A stretch of DNA of 64,000 nucleotides from Bradyrhizobium semiaridum (GTDB lineage: Bacteria; Pseudomonadota; Alphaproteobacteria; Rhizobiales; Xanthobacteraceae), in assembly GCF_020329505.1 (NCBI RefSeq), contig NZ_JAGKJJ010000006.1, positions 62,001 through 126,000 of the forward strand, written 5' to 3'. Position numbers and translations under genes: made by a program. The notes under the pieces are model-generated. The model was not told the DNA's origin and ran no database searches. It saw only the letters and a list, made by a program, of their open reading frames with translations. Each line of letters begins with the position of its first letter. The first letter of the stretch is position 1. This document shows, one piece after another, positions 25,697 to 35,067 of the stretch.

Positions 25697-26551
25697 CTAT
25701 CTGCCACCGCAGGCATGACGAGGAGACGAGCCCAACGAGTGGAGCTTACCCTCGCGCCCGGCGTCACCTGCCTGATCGAGGTGAAGGGCAAATCCGTTCG
25801 CCCCTGGCCTTTCGAGACCGGCGCGGAGCTGCATGCTCGGGATCAGGTAGTCGCCGCCATTTTGACGTCGGAACGGAATAGGCTCAGCGGTTGCCAGACC
25901 GCGCATCCTTTGGCGCAAGCCTTCAGCCACAGGCTCGAAGCCAGCATCGCCCAGCCGGTCCACGCGATAGACCACGAATGGCGGAAGGACTTCATAGCCG
26001 GGATAGTAAAGAATGCCGTGATTGATGGGGAACAGCAGATCGTCGATCGGCCCGTTGACGCCCCGATCCGAATAATGCTCCTCCCATCCGCCGGCGGTCA
26101 CAACCAGCATCGCGCGCTTGCCCTTCAAAGTTCCGTCGCCATAGCGATCGCCCCACCGCTTGTCGCTGTGTTCGCCGACGCCATACGCGAATCCGTAGGC
26201 GAACACCCGGTCGACCCAGCCCTTGAGGATCGCCGGCATCGAAAACCACCACAGTGGAAACTGCAGGATCAGCACATCCGCCCACAGCAGCTTTTCGATC
26301 TCGGCTTTCACGTCGCTCGTCAATGTGCCCGCCTCGAAAGCCTGCTTAGAGGCCGCGGCCGGCTTGAGCCGTTCACTTTGACCGAGCGACGGAAAGTCCC
26401 CTCTGCCGACCTCCGATTTCCAACCCTGGGCATAGAGATCCGACACCTGCACGTCGTGGCCGAGCCGCTTGAGCTCGCTGACAGCGACGTCGAGAAGCGC
26501 GCCGTTCAGCGAGCGCGGCTCCGGATGGGCGAAGACAATCAATACTTTCAT
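25697..26551 (-). CDS. NAD(P)H quinone reductase, flavodoxin-fold (KefF/MdaB-like)
   Basis: A 284-residue flavoprotein. MKVLIVFAHPEPRSLNGALL is the FMN/FAD phosphate loop of the NQO1/MdaB/KefF family, followed by LQFPLWWFSMPAILKGWVDR and TAGGWEEHYSDRG, also family hallmarks. Relatives carry out two-electron reduction of quinones in the cytoplasm; KefF-type members also activate potassium/proton antiporters. The C-terminal ~30 residues are atypical. It is divergent to a LysR regulator at 26642, its likely controller. The start at 26551 is chosen for the loop motif and an AGGAG site upstream. Confidence 0.85.
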   Translation of the reverse strand: MKVLIVFAHPEPRSLNGALLDVAVSELKRLGHDVQVSDLYAQGWKSEVGRGDFPSLGQSERLKPAAASKQAFEAGTLTSDVKAEIEKLLWADVLILQFPLWWFSMPAILKGWVDRVFAYGFAYGVGEHSDKRWGDRYGDGTLKGKRAMLVVTAGGWEEHYSDRGVNGPIDDLLFPINHGILYYPGYEVLPPFVVYRVDRLGDAGFEPVAEGLRQRMRGLATAEPIPFRRQNGGDYLIPSMQLRAGLERPGANGFALHLDQAGDAGREGKLHSLGSSPRHACGGR

Positions 26552-26641
26552 GACAGCAGCTCCTGATGAGTGACGTTGATCAGGTGGCGTGCGAAGCCGT
26601 GATCCGGTAGATATCAGCAATAGATAGGATTATGCCGAAAA

Positions 26642-27580
26642 ATGGATAAATCAGAAGTCACGCTTGAGCGGATGCGCAGCTTCGTCCGGGTCGCCGAACG
26701 AGGCAACCTGTCTGCGGTCGCGCGCGAACTGGGAGTCGGCCAGTCTACGGTGACGCGCCATTTGCGGGAGCTGGAGGACGCCGTCGGCGTGCCGCTGCTC
26801 AGCAGAACCACGCGCCGGGTGACAATGACCGAAGAGGGGGCGAGCTACTATCGCCACTGTGTCCAGATCCTCCGCCAGATTGATCTGGCCGGCGAGGAAG
26901 CGCGCAGCACACGTGGCGCGGCAGCGGGTACGGTACGCATCTCGTGCACCGCGGCCTTCGGCGTGCTGCACGTTAGCCGTTTCGTGTTCGCGTTTCAGGA
27001 TCGCTACCCTGACATCGTGGTTGATCTCAGCTTCACCGATGAACGGATCGACCTGGTGCGCGAAGGGGTCGATATCGCCATCCGGCTCGGGCCACCCGGG
27101 GATAGCTCGATGAAGCTGAAGGCCCTGGGCCAATCCCGGCGTGTGCTCGTTGCCGCACCTCGCTATCTCGCCGCCCGCGGCAAGCCGGCACGCCCGCACG
27201 AGCTGGTTGGGCATGAAGGTATCAGGATGTCCAACATTGCAGGGAACGATCTGCTCGTCCTCCATGGTCGACGCGGTGGCCGCCAGGCGGTGCCGTTCGG
27301 TGGCCATTTGCGCGTCGATCATGGACTCGCCGCGCGAGAAGCGCTGGCCGCGGGACGCGGGATCGCGCCTGCGCACCTCTGGCTTGTGGAGGACCTCATT
27401 GCCGCCAACAAGCTCGAAGTGGTGCTGCCTGACTTCTCGCCGCCTCCGGTCCCGCTGAACATGCTGCTCGTGCCCGAGCGGTCGGGCATCTCCCGAGTGC
27501 GGCTGCTGGCCGATCATCTCGCGGAGCAGATCGCACGCACGCCGGGCATTGAAAAGCCGCCGGTCAGTGGCAGGACGTGA
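26642..27580 (+). CDS. LysR-family transcriptional regulator
   Basis: A 312-residue LysR protein: helix-turn-helix at residues ~20-45 (GNLSAVARELGVGQSTVTRH) and the effector domain from ~90 to 300 (GTVRISCTAAFGVLHV, GVDIAIRLGPP). It is transcribed away from the quinone reductase, the usual arrangement for LysR control of the divergent gene. The 198 bases between this gene and ftsH on the far side hold no feature I can name. Confidence 0.9.
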   Translation: MDKSEVTLERMRSFVRVAERGNLSAVARELGVGQSTVTRHLRELEDAVGVPLLSRTTRRVTMTEEGASYYRHCVQILRQIDLAGEEARSTRGAAAGTVRISCTAAFGVLHVSRFVFAFQDRYPDIVVDLSFTDERIDLVREGVDIAIRLGPPGDSSMKLKALGQSRRVLVAAPRYLAARGKPARPHELVGHEGIRMSNIAGNDLLVLHGRRGGRQAVPFGGHLRVDHGLAAREALAAGRGIAPAHLWLVEDLIAANKLEVVLPDFSPPPVPLNMLLVPERSGISRVRLLADHLAEQIARTPGIEKPPVSGRT

Positions 27581-27778
27581 ATGCCCCTCGATCTCGTCGA
27601 GACGTGTCCGGCCGCAGCCGAAGTAGTATTCCTTTTTCGCTTGGTTCTCGGCTGGCCCTGCCTGGGAGAAGGCCTTGAGACTGACCGAGCCAGTTCTAAT
27701 TCCAAAAGTGCGCGCTCGATGCGCTGTTCCGGGCGCCCTCGTTGAACGCGTGGTGGCCTCTCCGATCTGCACGATCCT

Positions 27779-29620
27779 TTAAATCGCCCGCAGGCCCTCC
27801 TTGGGCATCTCGCGGATCAACGCATCCATGTCGGCCTGCTCCAATGTTTCTTTTTCCAGGAGCTTCTGGGCCGCGCGGTCGAGGATCGAACGGCGCGTCG
27901 TCAGTATGCCTTCGGTCCGCTCAAGAATGCGCTCGACAATGTCCTTGACCTCGCGATCGACAGCGGCGGCGGTTTCCTCCGCATAATCACGCTCACGGAC
28001 CGGATAGGGCCGGTCCGTATTCGCCAGGAAATTGCCGGGGTCGCGCTCATAGGCGACGCTGCCGAGCTTTTCCGACATACCGTAGCGCGTCACCATGCTG
28101 CGGGCGATGTCTGTGACACGGCGCAGGTCATCCGCCGCCCCCGTTGAGAGGTGACCGAAGACAATCGATTCGGCCGCTCGACCGCCCAGCAGGACCGCCA
28201 TCTTGTTCTCGAGCTCCTCCTTGGTCATCAGGAAGCGATCTTCGATAGGGCGTTGAATGGTGTATCCGAGTGCGCCAACCCCCCGGGGGATAATCGAGAC
28301 CTTGTGCACCGGGTCGACACCGGGCAACGACAGCGCGACCAGCGCGTGGCCCATTTCGTGATACGCGACGATTTCCCGCTCCTTGGGATTGAGCAGTCGG
28401 TTGCGTTTTTCCAGGCCGGCGACCATGCGCTCGACGGCATTGTTGAAGTCGCTCATGCTCACGGAATTGCCTCCGCGTCTTGTCGCCAGAAGTGCCGCCT
28501 CGTTGACTAAGTTGGCGAGATCGGCGCCGGTAAACCCTGGCGTCAGTGCAGCGACGGCGTCCGCCGCCACGTCGGGCGCAACGCGCACCTTCTTCATGTG
28601 GACCTTGAGAATCTCGATACGGCCTTTCTTGTCCGGGCGATCCACCAGCACTTGGCGATCGAAGCGGCCGGCCCGCAGCAGAGCGGGATCAAGGATTTCC
28701 GGCCGGTTGGTCGCGGCCAGGATGACAAGGCCTGAACGGGAATCGAAGCCGTCGAGCTCGACCAGGAGCTGGTTCAGCGTCTGTTCCTTTTCGTCGTGTC
28801 CGCTAGCAAAGGGGCCGATGCCGCGGGCCCGGCCGAGCGCATCGAGCTCGTCGATGAAGATAATCGCAGGCGCCTTCTCGTGCGCCTGCTGAAACAAATC
28901 CCGCACGCGTGCGGCACCGACGCCGACGAACATTTCGACAAACTCCGACCCCGAGATTGAAAAGAACGGCACCTTAGCTTCGCCAGCCACCGCTTTCGCC
29001 AGGAGCGTCTTGCCGGTGCCGGGCGGCCCGACCAGCAGCACGCCCTTCGGCATCCGGCCGCCTAGCCGGCCATAGTCGGTGGGGTCCTTCAGGAAATCGA
29101 CAATCTCGCGAAGTTCGTCCTTGGCTTCGTCGACCCCGGCCACATCAGCAAAAGTGATGCCGGTGTTGGATTCGACGTAGATCTTGGCCTTGCTCTTGCC
29201 GATTTGCATCAGCCCGCCGCCAAGACCGCCGCCTTGTGCTATGCGCTGGCCGATGTACCACCAGATGCCGAAGAACAGCAGAACAGGCACGATCCATGAG
29301 AGCAGGTCGCGAAGGAACGTGCTCTCGATTTGCCCGGTGAAACGCACGTGGTATCTTTCAAGCTCCTGCGCGACGTCCTGGTCAACGCGCGTGGTCACGA
29401 ATTGCTTCTGACCCCCGGGCAGCGGCTCCTTCAGGGTCCCCTGCACGGAACGATCGGAGATGCCGACGCTGTCAACCTTCCCATCGCGGAGCAGTTGCTG
29501 GTACTCGCTGTAGGGGATAACGGCGATCCTGTTCGCCGTTACGATCGCGTATTCGATGAAGAACAGCGCGCAGATGGCGAAAATCGCATAGGCGACGTTG
29601 AATCGGCTCTTTTTGGTCAT
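27779..29620 (-). CDS. ftsH: ATP-dependent zinc metalloprotease FtsH (accessory copy)
   Basis: A 613-residue membrane protease. Two transmembrane segments (about residues 9-28 and 107-125) flank the periplasmic loop. The AAA domain has Walker A GPPGTGKT (198-205), Walker [10 protein letters not shown] and the second region of homology [20 protein letters not shown]. The zinc site is HEMGH (421-425). It extracts and degrades damaged membrane proteins and can control RpoH levels. The start MTKKSRFN at 29620 matches the family; a TTG nineteen codons upstream is unlikely. Its place in this island, with a near-identical gene fragment at 30624, suggests an extra copy. Confidence 0.95.
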   Translation of the reverse strand: MTKKSRFNVAYAIFAICALFFIEYAIVTANRIAVIPYSEYQQLLRDGKVDSVGISDRSVQGTLKEPLPGGQKQFVTTRVDQDVAQELERYHVRFTGQIESTFLRDLLSWIVPVLLFFGIWWYIGQRIAQGGGLGGGLMQIGKSKAKIYVESNTGITFADVAGVDEAKDELREIVDFLKDPTDYGRLGGRMPKGVLLVGPPGTGKTLLAKAVAGEAKVPFFSISGSEFVEMFVGVGAARVRDLFQQAHEKAPAIIFIDELDALGRARGIGPFASGHDEKEQTLNQLLVELDGFDSRSGLVILAATNRPEILDPALLRAGRFDRQVLVDRPDKKGRIEILKVHMKKVRVAPDVAADAVAALTPGFTGADLANLVNEAALLATRRGGNSVSMSDFNNAVERMVAGLEKRNRLLNPKEREIVAYHEMGHALVALSLPGVDPVHKVSIIPRGVGALGYTIQRPIEDRFLMTKEELENKMAVLLGGRAAESIVFGHLSTGAADDLRRVTDIARSMVTRYGMSEKLGSVAYERDPGNFLANTDRPYPVRERDYAEETAAAVDREVKDIVERILERTEGILTTRRSILDRAAQKLLEKETLEQADMDALIREMPKEGLRAI

Positions 29621-29739
29621 GCATAAAGCTCGAGTTGTCTCCGGAACAACCGGAGAGGACGAGCTTGGTTTCAGCAACGAGCGCCCGTGTTACTCAGCTG
29701 CTCCGCTGCAAGCTGGTTGCATCAGTGGAGACCTTGACC

Positions 29740-29765
29740 GAAGGCCCGGCGAGAGCCGGGCCTTC
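29740..29765. terminator. Strong hairpin behind the Gly/Tyr-rich gene
   Basis: GAAGGCCCGGC (29740-29750), loop GAGA, GCCGGGCCTTC (29755-29765). An 11-bp perfect stem just beyond the stop at 29769; it separates that gene from ftsH on the same strand. Confidence 0.7.
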
Positions 29766-29768
29766 TCA

Positions 29769-30044
29769 TCACCAGCCGTACCAGAAGGGGTAAGCCGGCC
29801 GATAGTAGCGAACCACCCGATACGGGGGGCCGTAGTAGTAGGGTGGCGGGCCATAGACCGGTCCATAGTAGACTGGGGGTGCCGTGGCAGCCGCCAGTGT
29901 TCCGGCGAACAATCCGAGAGCAAGTCCGGGCCCAATTCCCGGACCGCCCCAGCCATGGTGATGCCAGTGGGCGGCTGAAGCCGGGGCAACCGATCCAATG
30001 AGGAGCGTTGCCGCCGCGACGACTGCAAGAGCAAGCTTTCTCAT
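29769..30044 (-). CDS. Exported Gly/Pro/Tyr-rich small protein
   Basis: A 91-residue protein with a signal peptide (MRKLALAVVAAATLLIGSVA, cleavage after ASA). The mature part begins AHWHHHGWGG, has a glycine-rich hydrophobic stretch (GIGPGLALGLFAGTLAAATA) and ends in Tyr/Pro repeats (YYGPVYGPPPYYYGPPYR). Such proteins are common and unstudied in rhizobial envelopes; the His cluster might bind metal (inference). An RpoH-type promoter at 30131-30158 makes it a heat-shock gene. The start at 30044 is chosen for the signal peptide. Confidence 0.7.
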   Translation of the reverse strand: MRKLALAVVAAATLLIGSVAPASAAHWHHHGWGGPGIGPGLALGLFAGTLAAATAPPVYYGPVYGPPPYYYGPPYRVVRYYRPAYPFWYGW

Positions 30045-30130
30045 GTCCCTATCCTCAAGTTCTTGCGCGCTCTGCGCGCTTGCTTCTTTATCGTGCTCCA
30101 ATTAGCCGAAGCTCGGTCGGCTATACAATG

Positions 30131-30158
30131 AACTAGAACGGTTCGGACAAAGTTCAAG
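30131..30158 (-). promoter_or_regulatory. RpoH-type promoter for the Gly/Tyr-rich gene
   Basis: On the minus strand CTTGAA (30158-30153), 16 bases, CTAGTT (30136-30131), the same -10 box as at the hsp20 promoter 21031-21058. The predicted leader is about 80 nt and has no ROSE motif. Confidence 0.65.
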
Positions 30159-30623
30159 TAACTCGTTGACTAAAGGAGGGTCGATCACCGCGGGCGTGGG
30201 CGCAAACGATTTCGCACGCCCGACACGGCGGCGACAAGAAAGGGTTCGATGTCGTCAGGCCGCTAATAAATGGCGACGAGGCGCTGACCTCACGAGCGGC
30301 GATCTGCAGATACCCTGCTAACCGACATAGCGCTTCCGGGAAAATCGGACGTTGGCAGATCACGGAGCGCTGCCGAACATATGATCCGAGTTTCTCTGTG
30401 ATTTTGACTGCGCTCTCGCGGATTCCGCCACGCCCCGCTTCGAGCAGTAATCCTTGTGGCACCGCGCAGACCATGCGAGCCGATACAGCCTGTCACAGTG
30501 TCGCCGACGCATTGGCGGTACTGGCAGCCCGACGTGCCGCCGATGAGCTGCTGCTGACCATGTCGCGCCTTGCGCTGGTCAATCGGTTAGTCGCTGTCCT
30601 ACTCTTGCGTCTCAAGTCCCATC
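30159..30623. other. Gene-poor stretch, no supported gene
   Basis: Several short frames overlap here on both strands, but none has a ribosome site, a recognisable domain or clean codon use. It lies between the heat-shock promoter and the decayed ftsH/creatininase/rpoH fragments, and is probably decayed coding DNA of unknown origin. Confidence 0.4.
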
Positions 30624-30728
30624 ATGCCTTCGGTCCGCTCAATAATGCGATCGACAATGTCCTTGACCTCGCGATCGACAGCGGCGGCGGTTTCCTCCGC
30701 ATACTCACGGACCGGATAGGGCCGGTAC
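30624..30728 (-). pseudogene. Fragment of a second ftsH
   Basis: About 105 bases are nearly identical to the 3' part of ftsH at 27905-28015, with two substitutions over the first 80 bases and one in-frame 6-base deletion. It encodes [20 protein letters not shown] and DIVDRIIERTEGM. Similarity stops abruptly on both sides. Such high identity points to a recent duplication or recombination event, not an ancient paralogue. Confidence 0.85.
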
Positions 30729-31192
30729 TGCGTCAGCCTTGCACGACATGGATTTTCGAGGATCATCTTGTTCTCTGGCCATATCGGCAATTTTCCTTTC
30801 CTTAAGGACATGCTTCCGCGTCTACGGGAAGCGGTCTTGGGACGGAGCGAAGTGGACGCTTTCGTGGATCCCGAGGCGTGGCTCAATGGCGCGGGGCGGT
30901 GGCGGACGCTGGCGGAGACCCAGAGAAAGTCGGAGGGCACGCAGATATCGCGGAAACCTCTCTTATGATGAAGCTCCGCCCCGAAAGCGTGCGTGTCGAC
31001 AAGTTTGAGGCGGGCCATGTTGGCTTACTCTCGCAAGAGCAACTTGCCCGTATGTGGGAGGATGGCATTTCCTCCGTTTCGAGGAACGGAATATTGGGCG
31101 ATCCGCGAGGATCGACAGTCGTCATAGGCGAACGTTGTCTTGATGAAATTGTCAGCCTACTCGTCAGCTCGTTCGATTGCCGCAAGGATTGA
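30729..31192 (+). pseudogene. Creatininase-family amidohydrolase, 5'-truncated and frameshifted
   Basis: One frame reads VSLARHGFSRIILFSGHIGN and FPFLKDMLPRLREAV, the metal-binding GHxGN region of creatininase-family enzymes; another continues after about 30905 with GGDPEKVGGHADIAETSLMM and KFEAGHVGLLSQEQL to a stop at 31192. The HADIAETSLM segment matches the family's H...ET(S/A)LM motif. The N-terminus is missing and is replaced by the ftsH fragment, so the junction at ~30729 is a recombination scar. Confidence 0.75.
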
Positions 31193-31298
31193 AGCCAGAC
31201 GAGCTGGTGCTTGCAACACTAGAAGGCCACCGCTTCTCGATCAAACGCGGACGCATGGATCAAATGCTAAAATACTAACGATTTAATCGCCGCCCGCG

Positions 31299-31374
31299 CG
31301 ATCTTGGCAGCCAGTTGAAGATGGCTCGTCACCAGTCAGTAGGCAACCTCGCGATCACCAAAATCCCGAAGCCG
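31299..31374 (-). pseudogene. Fragment of a second rpoH
   Basis: 76 bases align with rpoH at 25190-25265 with about eight mismatches. The fragment covers the region 1.2/2.1 junction and lacks the same base as the main copy (CTTCGGGATT on the minus strand), so both share the frameshift. It has an additional stop. Confidence 0.8.
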
Positions 31375-32013
31375 CCTGCACCCGATCAATCTCTCGGTCA
31401 CCATCCGGCGTCACGCATGCAGCCGCTGCTGGACGCATATGTTCCCTCGGATCGACAACAAGATGCATCCATTCTATGGCTTGGGATTCATTCGTCCCGA
31501 ACTCTTCTTCGAGGACGGAGCACCGGCGCCGGAATTCGCGGCTTTCTTTTCGTCCATCATTGAGTCTGGCGTTGCGCCGTCCGAAACCGCCGCCATCAGA
31601 GCCAGACTGAAGAAGTTGGTTTGGAGCCTTTCGACTACCTCTCATGTCTGCTCATGGATGCTATTGCGACCCCATGTCGCAGCCAGGCGGAGGACGGACT
31701 CGACATAGGCATCGAGCTAAGTCTCTTCGTCCGCAAGCGGCCTCATTGCTGGGATGAGGCCGTCGCATTTTGCTGGGTGAGGCGGACGCCAAACGGGTCG
31801 CTGATAGTCCGGTAGCGGGCTGGTCTATCAGCCCATCCACAATGGATCGCTCCTGTACGACACAACCCAGAGTTCCTTCGCGCAATAGTCCGGCGCGGGT
31901 TTGTGGCGAGTCTTCGGTCAGGTTTTGCCGGCCACCCGGGATTTTTTAGCGCGGTAGGAAATCCCTTCGACGAAGCGGGTTGTGTGTCCAGGGCAATACG
32001 GAGGAGGATGCTC
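31375..32013. other. Decayed coding DNA of unknown origin, with one hairpin
   Basis: A frame at 31439 (KMHPFYGLGFIRPELFFEDG, APEFAAFFSSIIESGVAPSE) seems to continue after a one-base slip near 31620 as LEPFDYLSCLLMDAIATPC, which looks like real but broken protein-coding sequence of a family I do not recognise. At 31738-31762 CGGCCTCAT and ATGAGGCCG form a 9-bp stem. The last 200 bases before 32014 hold nothing I can name. Confidence 0.4.
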
Positions 32014-32409
32014 ATGAGGATAAGTACGTTGGCTGTTGCGGCTGCGATAATCGCAGCGGCCCCCGCGATGCAACAAGTTGCGGCTCAGAACCTGCAAAGC
32101 GAGGCTGACAAGGGAGTAAAGACTCGCAACTCGGGCGAATCTGGCTACGTCGGAGACCAGGAGAGGCCGGGCGCGACTGCAACGCCCCCAGGGCGACCGG
32201 CTGCAGCCAGTGGTGAAAGCGGCGCCATGAACTCTCCAAGCGCGCAGAATTCAGGAACCGGCATCAGTGGTGCTCCAGGCAACAAGGACGGTCCGGCACC
32301 CGGAACCACGGTAGGCTCAAACCCTCAAAATCAGCACGTTCAGCAACAAGACCCGTCAAACATCAAAGGCCTACCCGGCAACAAGAGTGGCCCGCCCGCA
32401 AGGCACTGA
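32014..32409 (+). CDS. Exported low-complexity Gly/Pro/Asn-rich protein
   Basis: A 131-residue protein with GGAGGAGG upstream and a signal peptide (MRISTLAVAAAIIAAAPAM, cleavage near VAA-QN). The mature chain is hydrophilic and probably disordered (GAPGNKDGPAPGTTVGSNP, then IKGLPGNKSGPPARH); the motif (A/L)PGNK(D/S)GP occurs twice. Comparable small secreted proteins occur in Bradyrhizobium without assigned function. An ATG two codons earlier is too close to the ribosome site. It is the last gene on the island side. Confidence 0.65.
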   Translation: MRISTLAVAAAIIAAAPAMQQVAAQNLQSEADKGVKTRNSGESGYVGDQERPGATATPPGRPAAASGESGAMNSPSAQNSGTGISGAPGNKDGPAPGTTVGSNPQNQHVQQQDPSNIKGLPGNKSGPPARH

Positions 32410-32757
32410 AAACAGTTCATCGTGAGAGGCGGCTAACGACGTGCCATGCAGGCAACGGCCGCCTCGGCGATTTCCTTTGGATTGCAGACCCGACTGTCGG
32501 CTCCGTGCAGGGCCTCTCGGCCATCATCCCGCAAAGTGGGGGATTACGAGAAACTTATCAGTCCCTTAAGAACGACTCTTTCCGGGGATGTCCACGTTCG
32601 AGGGCAAGCCAATACGCGGCTGAAACGCGCTTCTGAGACCCGCGACGCGATCATCTGCATGTTACACGTCGCGCGGTTTTGCGGTTCCCCAATGATAGGG
32701 GCGATGCTGCGGAAGCCGCTGCATTCACCGGCTGCGTAGCTACGCGCGTGGCGCCAT
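32410..32757. other. Intergenic stretch between convergent genes
   Basis: Holds no gene with a start and ribosome site. A minus-strand frame ending near 32443 (EALHGADSRVCNPKEIAEAA) resembles a protein C-terminus but has no start. Near the end, GCGCCA and TGGCGC form a 6-bp stem around the stop of the flavin oxidoreductase. Confidence 0.4.
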
Positions 32758-33954
32758 CTAGGAGTGGCGCGTAACGACGCCCGTTGGCGTGGCAAAATCC
32801 TGGAGAGTCTTGATCCGCTTCTCGAGCCACCAGCCGAACTCGGGCGACCAATCTTCGAAACGGCTGTTGATGCCGAGATCGTGCGCCCAGTGGTGGGCGA
32901 TGTTGGGATTGAACTGCGACTGCCGCCCGACGGCAATGAGATCGGCCTGGCCTTTTTGCAGGATGGCCTCGGCCTGCTGGGCCTCGAGAATGATGCCGAC
33001 GGCCATGGTGGTGATGTCCGCCTCCTTGCGCACGCGCTCTGCGAAAGGAACCTGGAAACCCAGGCTCCGAGGCACCTGGGCCGCCGTCGCCGCGCCGGAG
33101 ATGCCGCCAGAGGAACAGTCGACGACGTCGACGCCGCGCGCCTTCAACTCGTGCGCAAAGGCGACCGTATCATCCATGTTCCAGCCCTCGACGGTGCCGT
33201 CGACAGACGAGACGCGCACGAACAGCGGCATCTTGGCCGGCATTTCGCCGCGCACCGCCTCGACAATCTCGAGCGGCAGCCGCATGCGGCCGGCACGGTC
33301 GCCACCATACTCGTCATTGCGCGTGTTGGAGACGGGCGACAGGAACGAGGCAAGCAGATAGCCGTGCGCGGCGTGGATTTCGATGGTGTCGAACCCGACG
33401 GCAACCGCCCGCCTTGCAGCGGCTGCCCAGGTGCCGACCATTGCCTTGCACTCGGCAGTCGTCAATTGCCGTGGCGTCAGCCAGCCCTTGGCGACCGGCT
33501 CGGCGGTCGGGCCCACCGGCTGCCAGATCTTGGTACCCGCCTTCAGGTCTTCCTCGGTTAGTGGCCCCATGCCCTGCATAGCGGTCTGAATCGAAGCCTT
33601 GCGACCGGCGTGACCGATCTGGATGCCGATCGCCGTGCCCTGGCGCTTCATAAACGCGATCAGCGGTTTGAAGCTTTCTGCCTGTGTATCGTTCCAGATG
33701 CCGAGGTCATTTTCGTTGTTCAATCCAACTTCTTCAACCGCCGTCACCTCGACAAAGACGAGCCCGAAGCCGCCGAGCGCGTAACGGCCGAGATGCACCA
33801 GATGAAACGCTCCGCAGGTATTTCCAGGCTCACTGCGATAATGGACCATCGGCGGCACGACGAGGCGGTTCTTCAGCGAGAGGCCGCGCAGCTTGAGCGG
33901 CTGGAACAGCAAGGGCCGTTCGGCCTTCTCGTCGTCGATCATTCCATCGGTCAT
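32758..33954 (-). CDS. Old Yellow Enzyme-family NADH:flavin oxidoreductase
   Basis: A 398-residue TIM-barrel flavoprotein. KNRLVVPPMVHYRSEPGNT is the N-terminal FMN region, IQIGHAGRKA the flavin-contacting strand, EIHAAHGYLLASFLSP the catalytic/substrate loop, and SNTRNDEYGGDRAGRMR the family signature. It resembles the YqjM/xenobiotic-reductase branch, which reduces activated C=C bonds of enones and enoates. The start at 33954 (MTDGMIDDE) has GGGAG eight bases upstream; ATGs eight codons earlier are weaker. It lies 66 bases behind the LacI gene and may be cotranscribed with it. Confidence 0.92.
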   Translation of the reverse strand: MTDGMIDDEKAERPLLFQPLKLRGLSLKNRLVVPPMVHYRSEPGNTCGAFHLVHLGRYALGGFGLVFVEVTAVEEVGLNNENDLGIWNDTQAESFKPLIAFMKRQGTAIGIQIGHAGRKASIQTAMQGMGPLTEEDLKAGTKIWQPVGPTAEPVAKGWLTPRQLTTAECKAMVGTWAAAARRAVAVGFDTIEIHAAHGYLLASFLSPVSNTRNDEYGGDRAGRMRLPLEIVEAVRGEMPAKMPLFVRVSSVDGTVEGWNMDDTVAFAHELKARGVDVVDCSSGGISGAATAAQVPRSLGFQVPFAERVRKEADITTMAVGIILEAQQAEAILQKGQADLIAVGRQSQFNPNIAHHWAHDLGINSRFEDWSPEFGWWLEKRIKTLQDFATPTGVVTRHS

Positions 33955-34020
33955 TACAACTTCTCCCTGCATGGCCATCGGGTTGCCTTACACTGTTTCA
34001 GGTCGATGGCTCGTTTCCAG

Positions 34021-35067
34021 TTACGCTTTGTGTTTTGGAGGCCCCAGCGACGCGCGCGGGATGAACTCGTTGGGCACGAGCACGCGCCGTGGCTCGTGCG
34101 GGGCGTCGTTTCGGATACGATCGAGCAGCATGCCGGCCGCGATGCGGCCGACCTCCGCCTGGTCCCAGCCGATGATGGCGACCGCTGGCGAGACGAGCTC
34201 GGCGAGTTCGGAATGGCCCGACGCGATCAGCGACACGTCCTCCGGTATCCGCAGGCCTCGCCCGCGCACCGCGCGCAGCACGCCCGACAGCATGTCGATG
34301 CCGCCGGAAATGATCGCGGTCGGAGGGCTGCGCTGGCCGAGCAACGCCGAGGTGATACGAAACCCCGCGCCGGGCAGGAAGCTCCCGGCGTGAGCGAGCG
34401 AAGGATCAGGCTCGAGATTTCGCGCGGCAAAAGCCTCCTGGTATCCGCGAACGCGTTCCCGCGCCGGATAGAGCCCGGCGTCGCCGGTGATCAGCGCCAC
34501 GCGCCGGTGACCGAGATCGAGCAAATGGCTGACCGCGACGCGCATCCCTTCGGCGTGATCGGCCATGACGGCATCAGTCCAGTCCGGCTGGTCCCGATCG
34601 ATCAGCACGATCGGAATATCGAGATCGCGCAGGAAGGCTTCGAACTCACCGGCGATCGGCGTGTATGGCCCCATCATCACGCCGTCGGCCTGCCGCCGCG
34701 ACAGCCGGCTGAGCAGCTCCCGCTCACGCTCCTTGCGGCCTTCCGAGTTAGAGATGAGCAGCGAGAAACCGACCTCGTCCAGCACGTCGTGCGCGGCTTT
34801 GACGAAGCCCGCGAGTTGCGGAATGTTGATCTCACGCAAGATGCAGCCGATGGTGTGGGTCGACCGGATGCGCATGCTCTGCGCCACCGCGTTCGGCGTG
34901 TAGCCCAGGTCATCGATCGCGCGCTGGACCTTCCGGCGGATGTCGGGATGAACTGTGGCATTGGCATTGAGCACCCGCGACACCGTGCCGGTCGAAACGC
35001 CCGCTGCGCTCGCCACGTCGCGGATCGTCAATTTGCTTCCGCGACCTGCCGTTTGCTGTTCTGCCAT
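34021..35067 (-). CDS. LacI-family transcriptional regulator
   Basis: A 348-residue LacI protein: headpiece LTIRDVASAAGVSTGTVSRV (about residues 13-34), hinge region and a periplasmic-binding-protein-like effector domain (residues ~65-340, ending IPRASLGPP). The start near 35067 is uncertain: ATG codons at 35067 and 35073 are equally plausible. LacI proteins bind short palindromes with a central CG; two such sites (core TGAAACGTTTCA) lie at 49408 and 49566, between the catabolic operon and the TRAP genes, so this regulator probably controls both (inference). Confidence 0.9.
   Translation of the reverse strand: MAEQQTAGRGSKLTIRDVASAAGVSTGTVSRVLNANATVHPDIRRKVQRAIDDLGYTPNAVAQSMRIRSTHTIGCILREINIPQLAGFVKAAHDVLDEVGFSLLISNSEGRKERERELLSRLSRRQADGVMMGPYTPIAGEFEAFLRDLDIPIVLIDRDQPDWTDAVMADHAEGMRVAVSHLLDLGHRRVALITGDAGLYPARERVRGYQEAFAARNLEPDPSLAHAGSFLPGAGFRITSALLGQRSPPTAIISGGIDMLSGVLRAVRGRGLRIPEDVSLIASGHSELAELVSPAVAIIGWDQAEVGRIAAGMLLDRIRNDAPHEPRRVLVPNEFIPRASLGPPKHKA

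Noticed and set aside
25715-26566. 283-codon plus-strand frame opposite the quinone reductase
   Set aside because: The minus-strand flavodoxin-fold gene explains the region; the frame has no recognisable motif.
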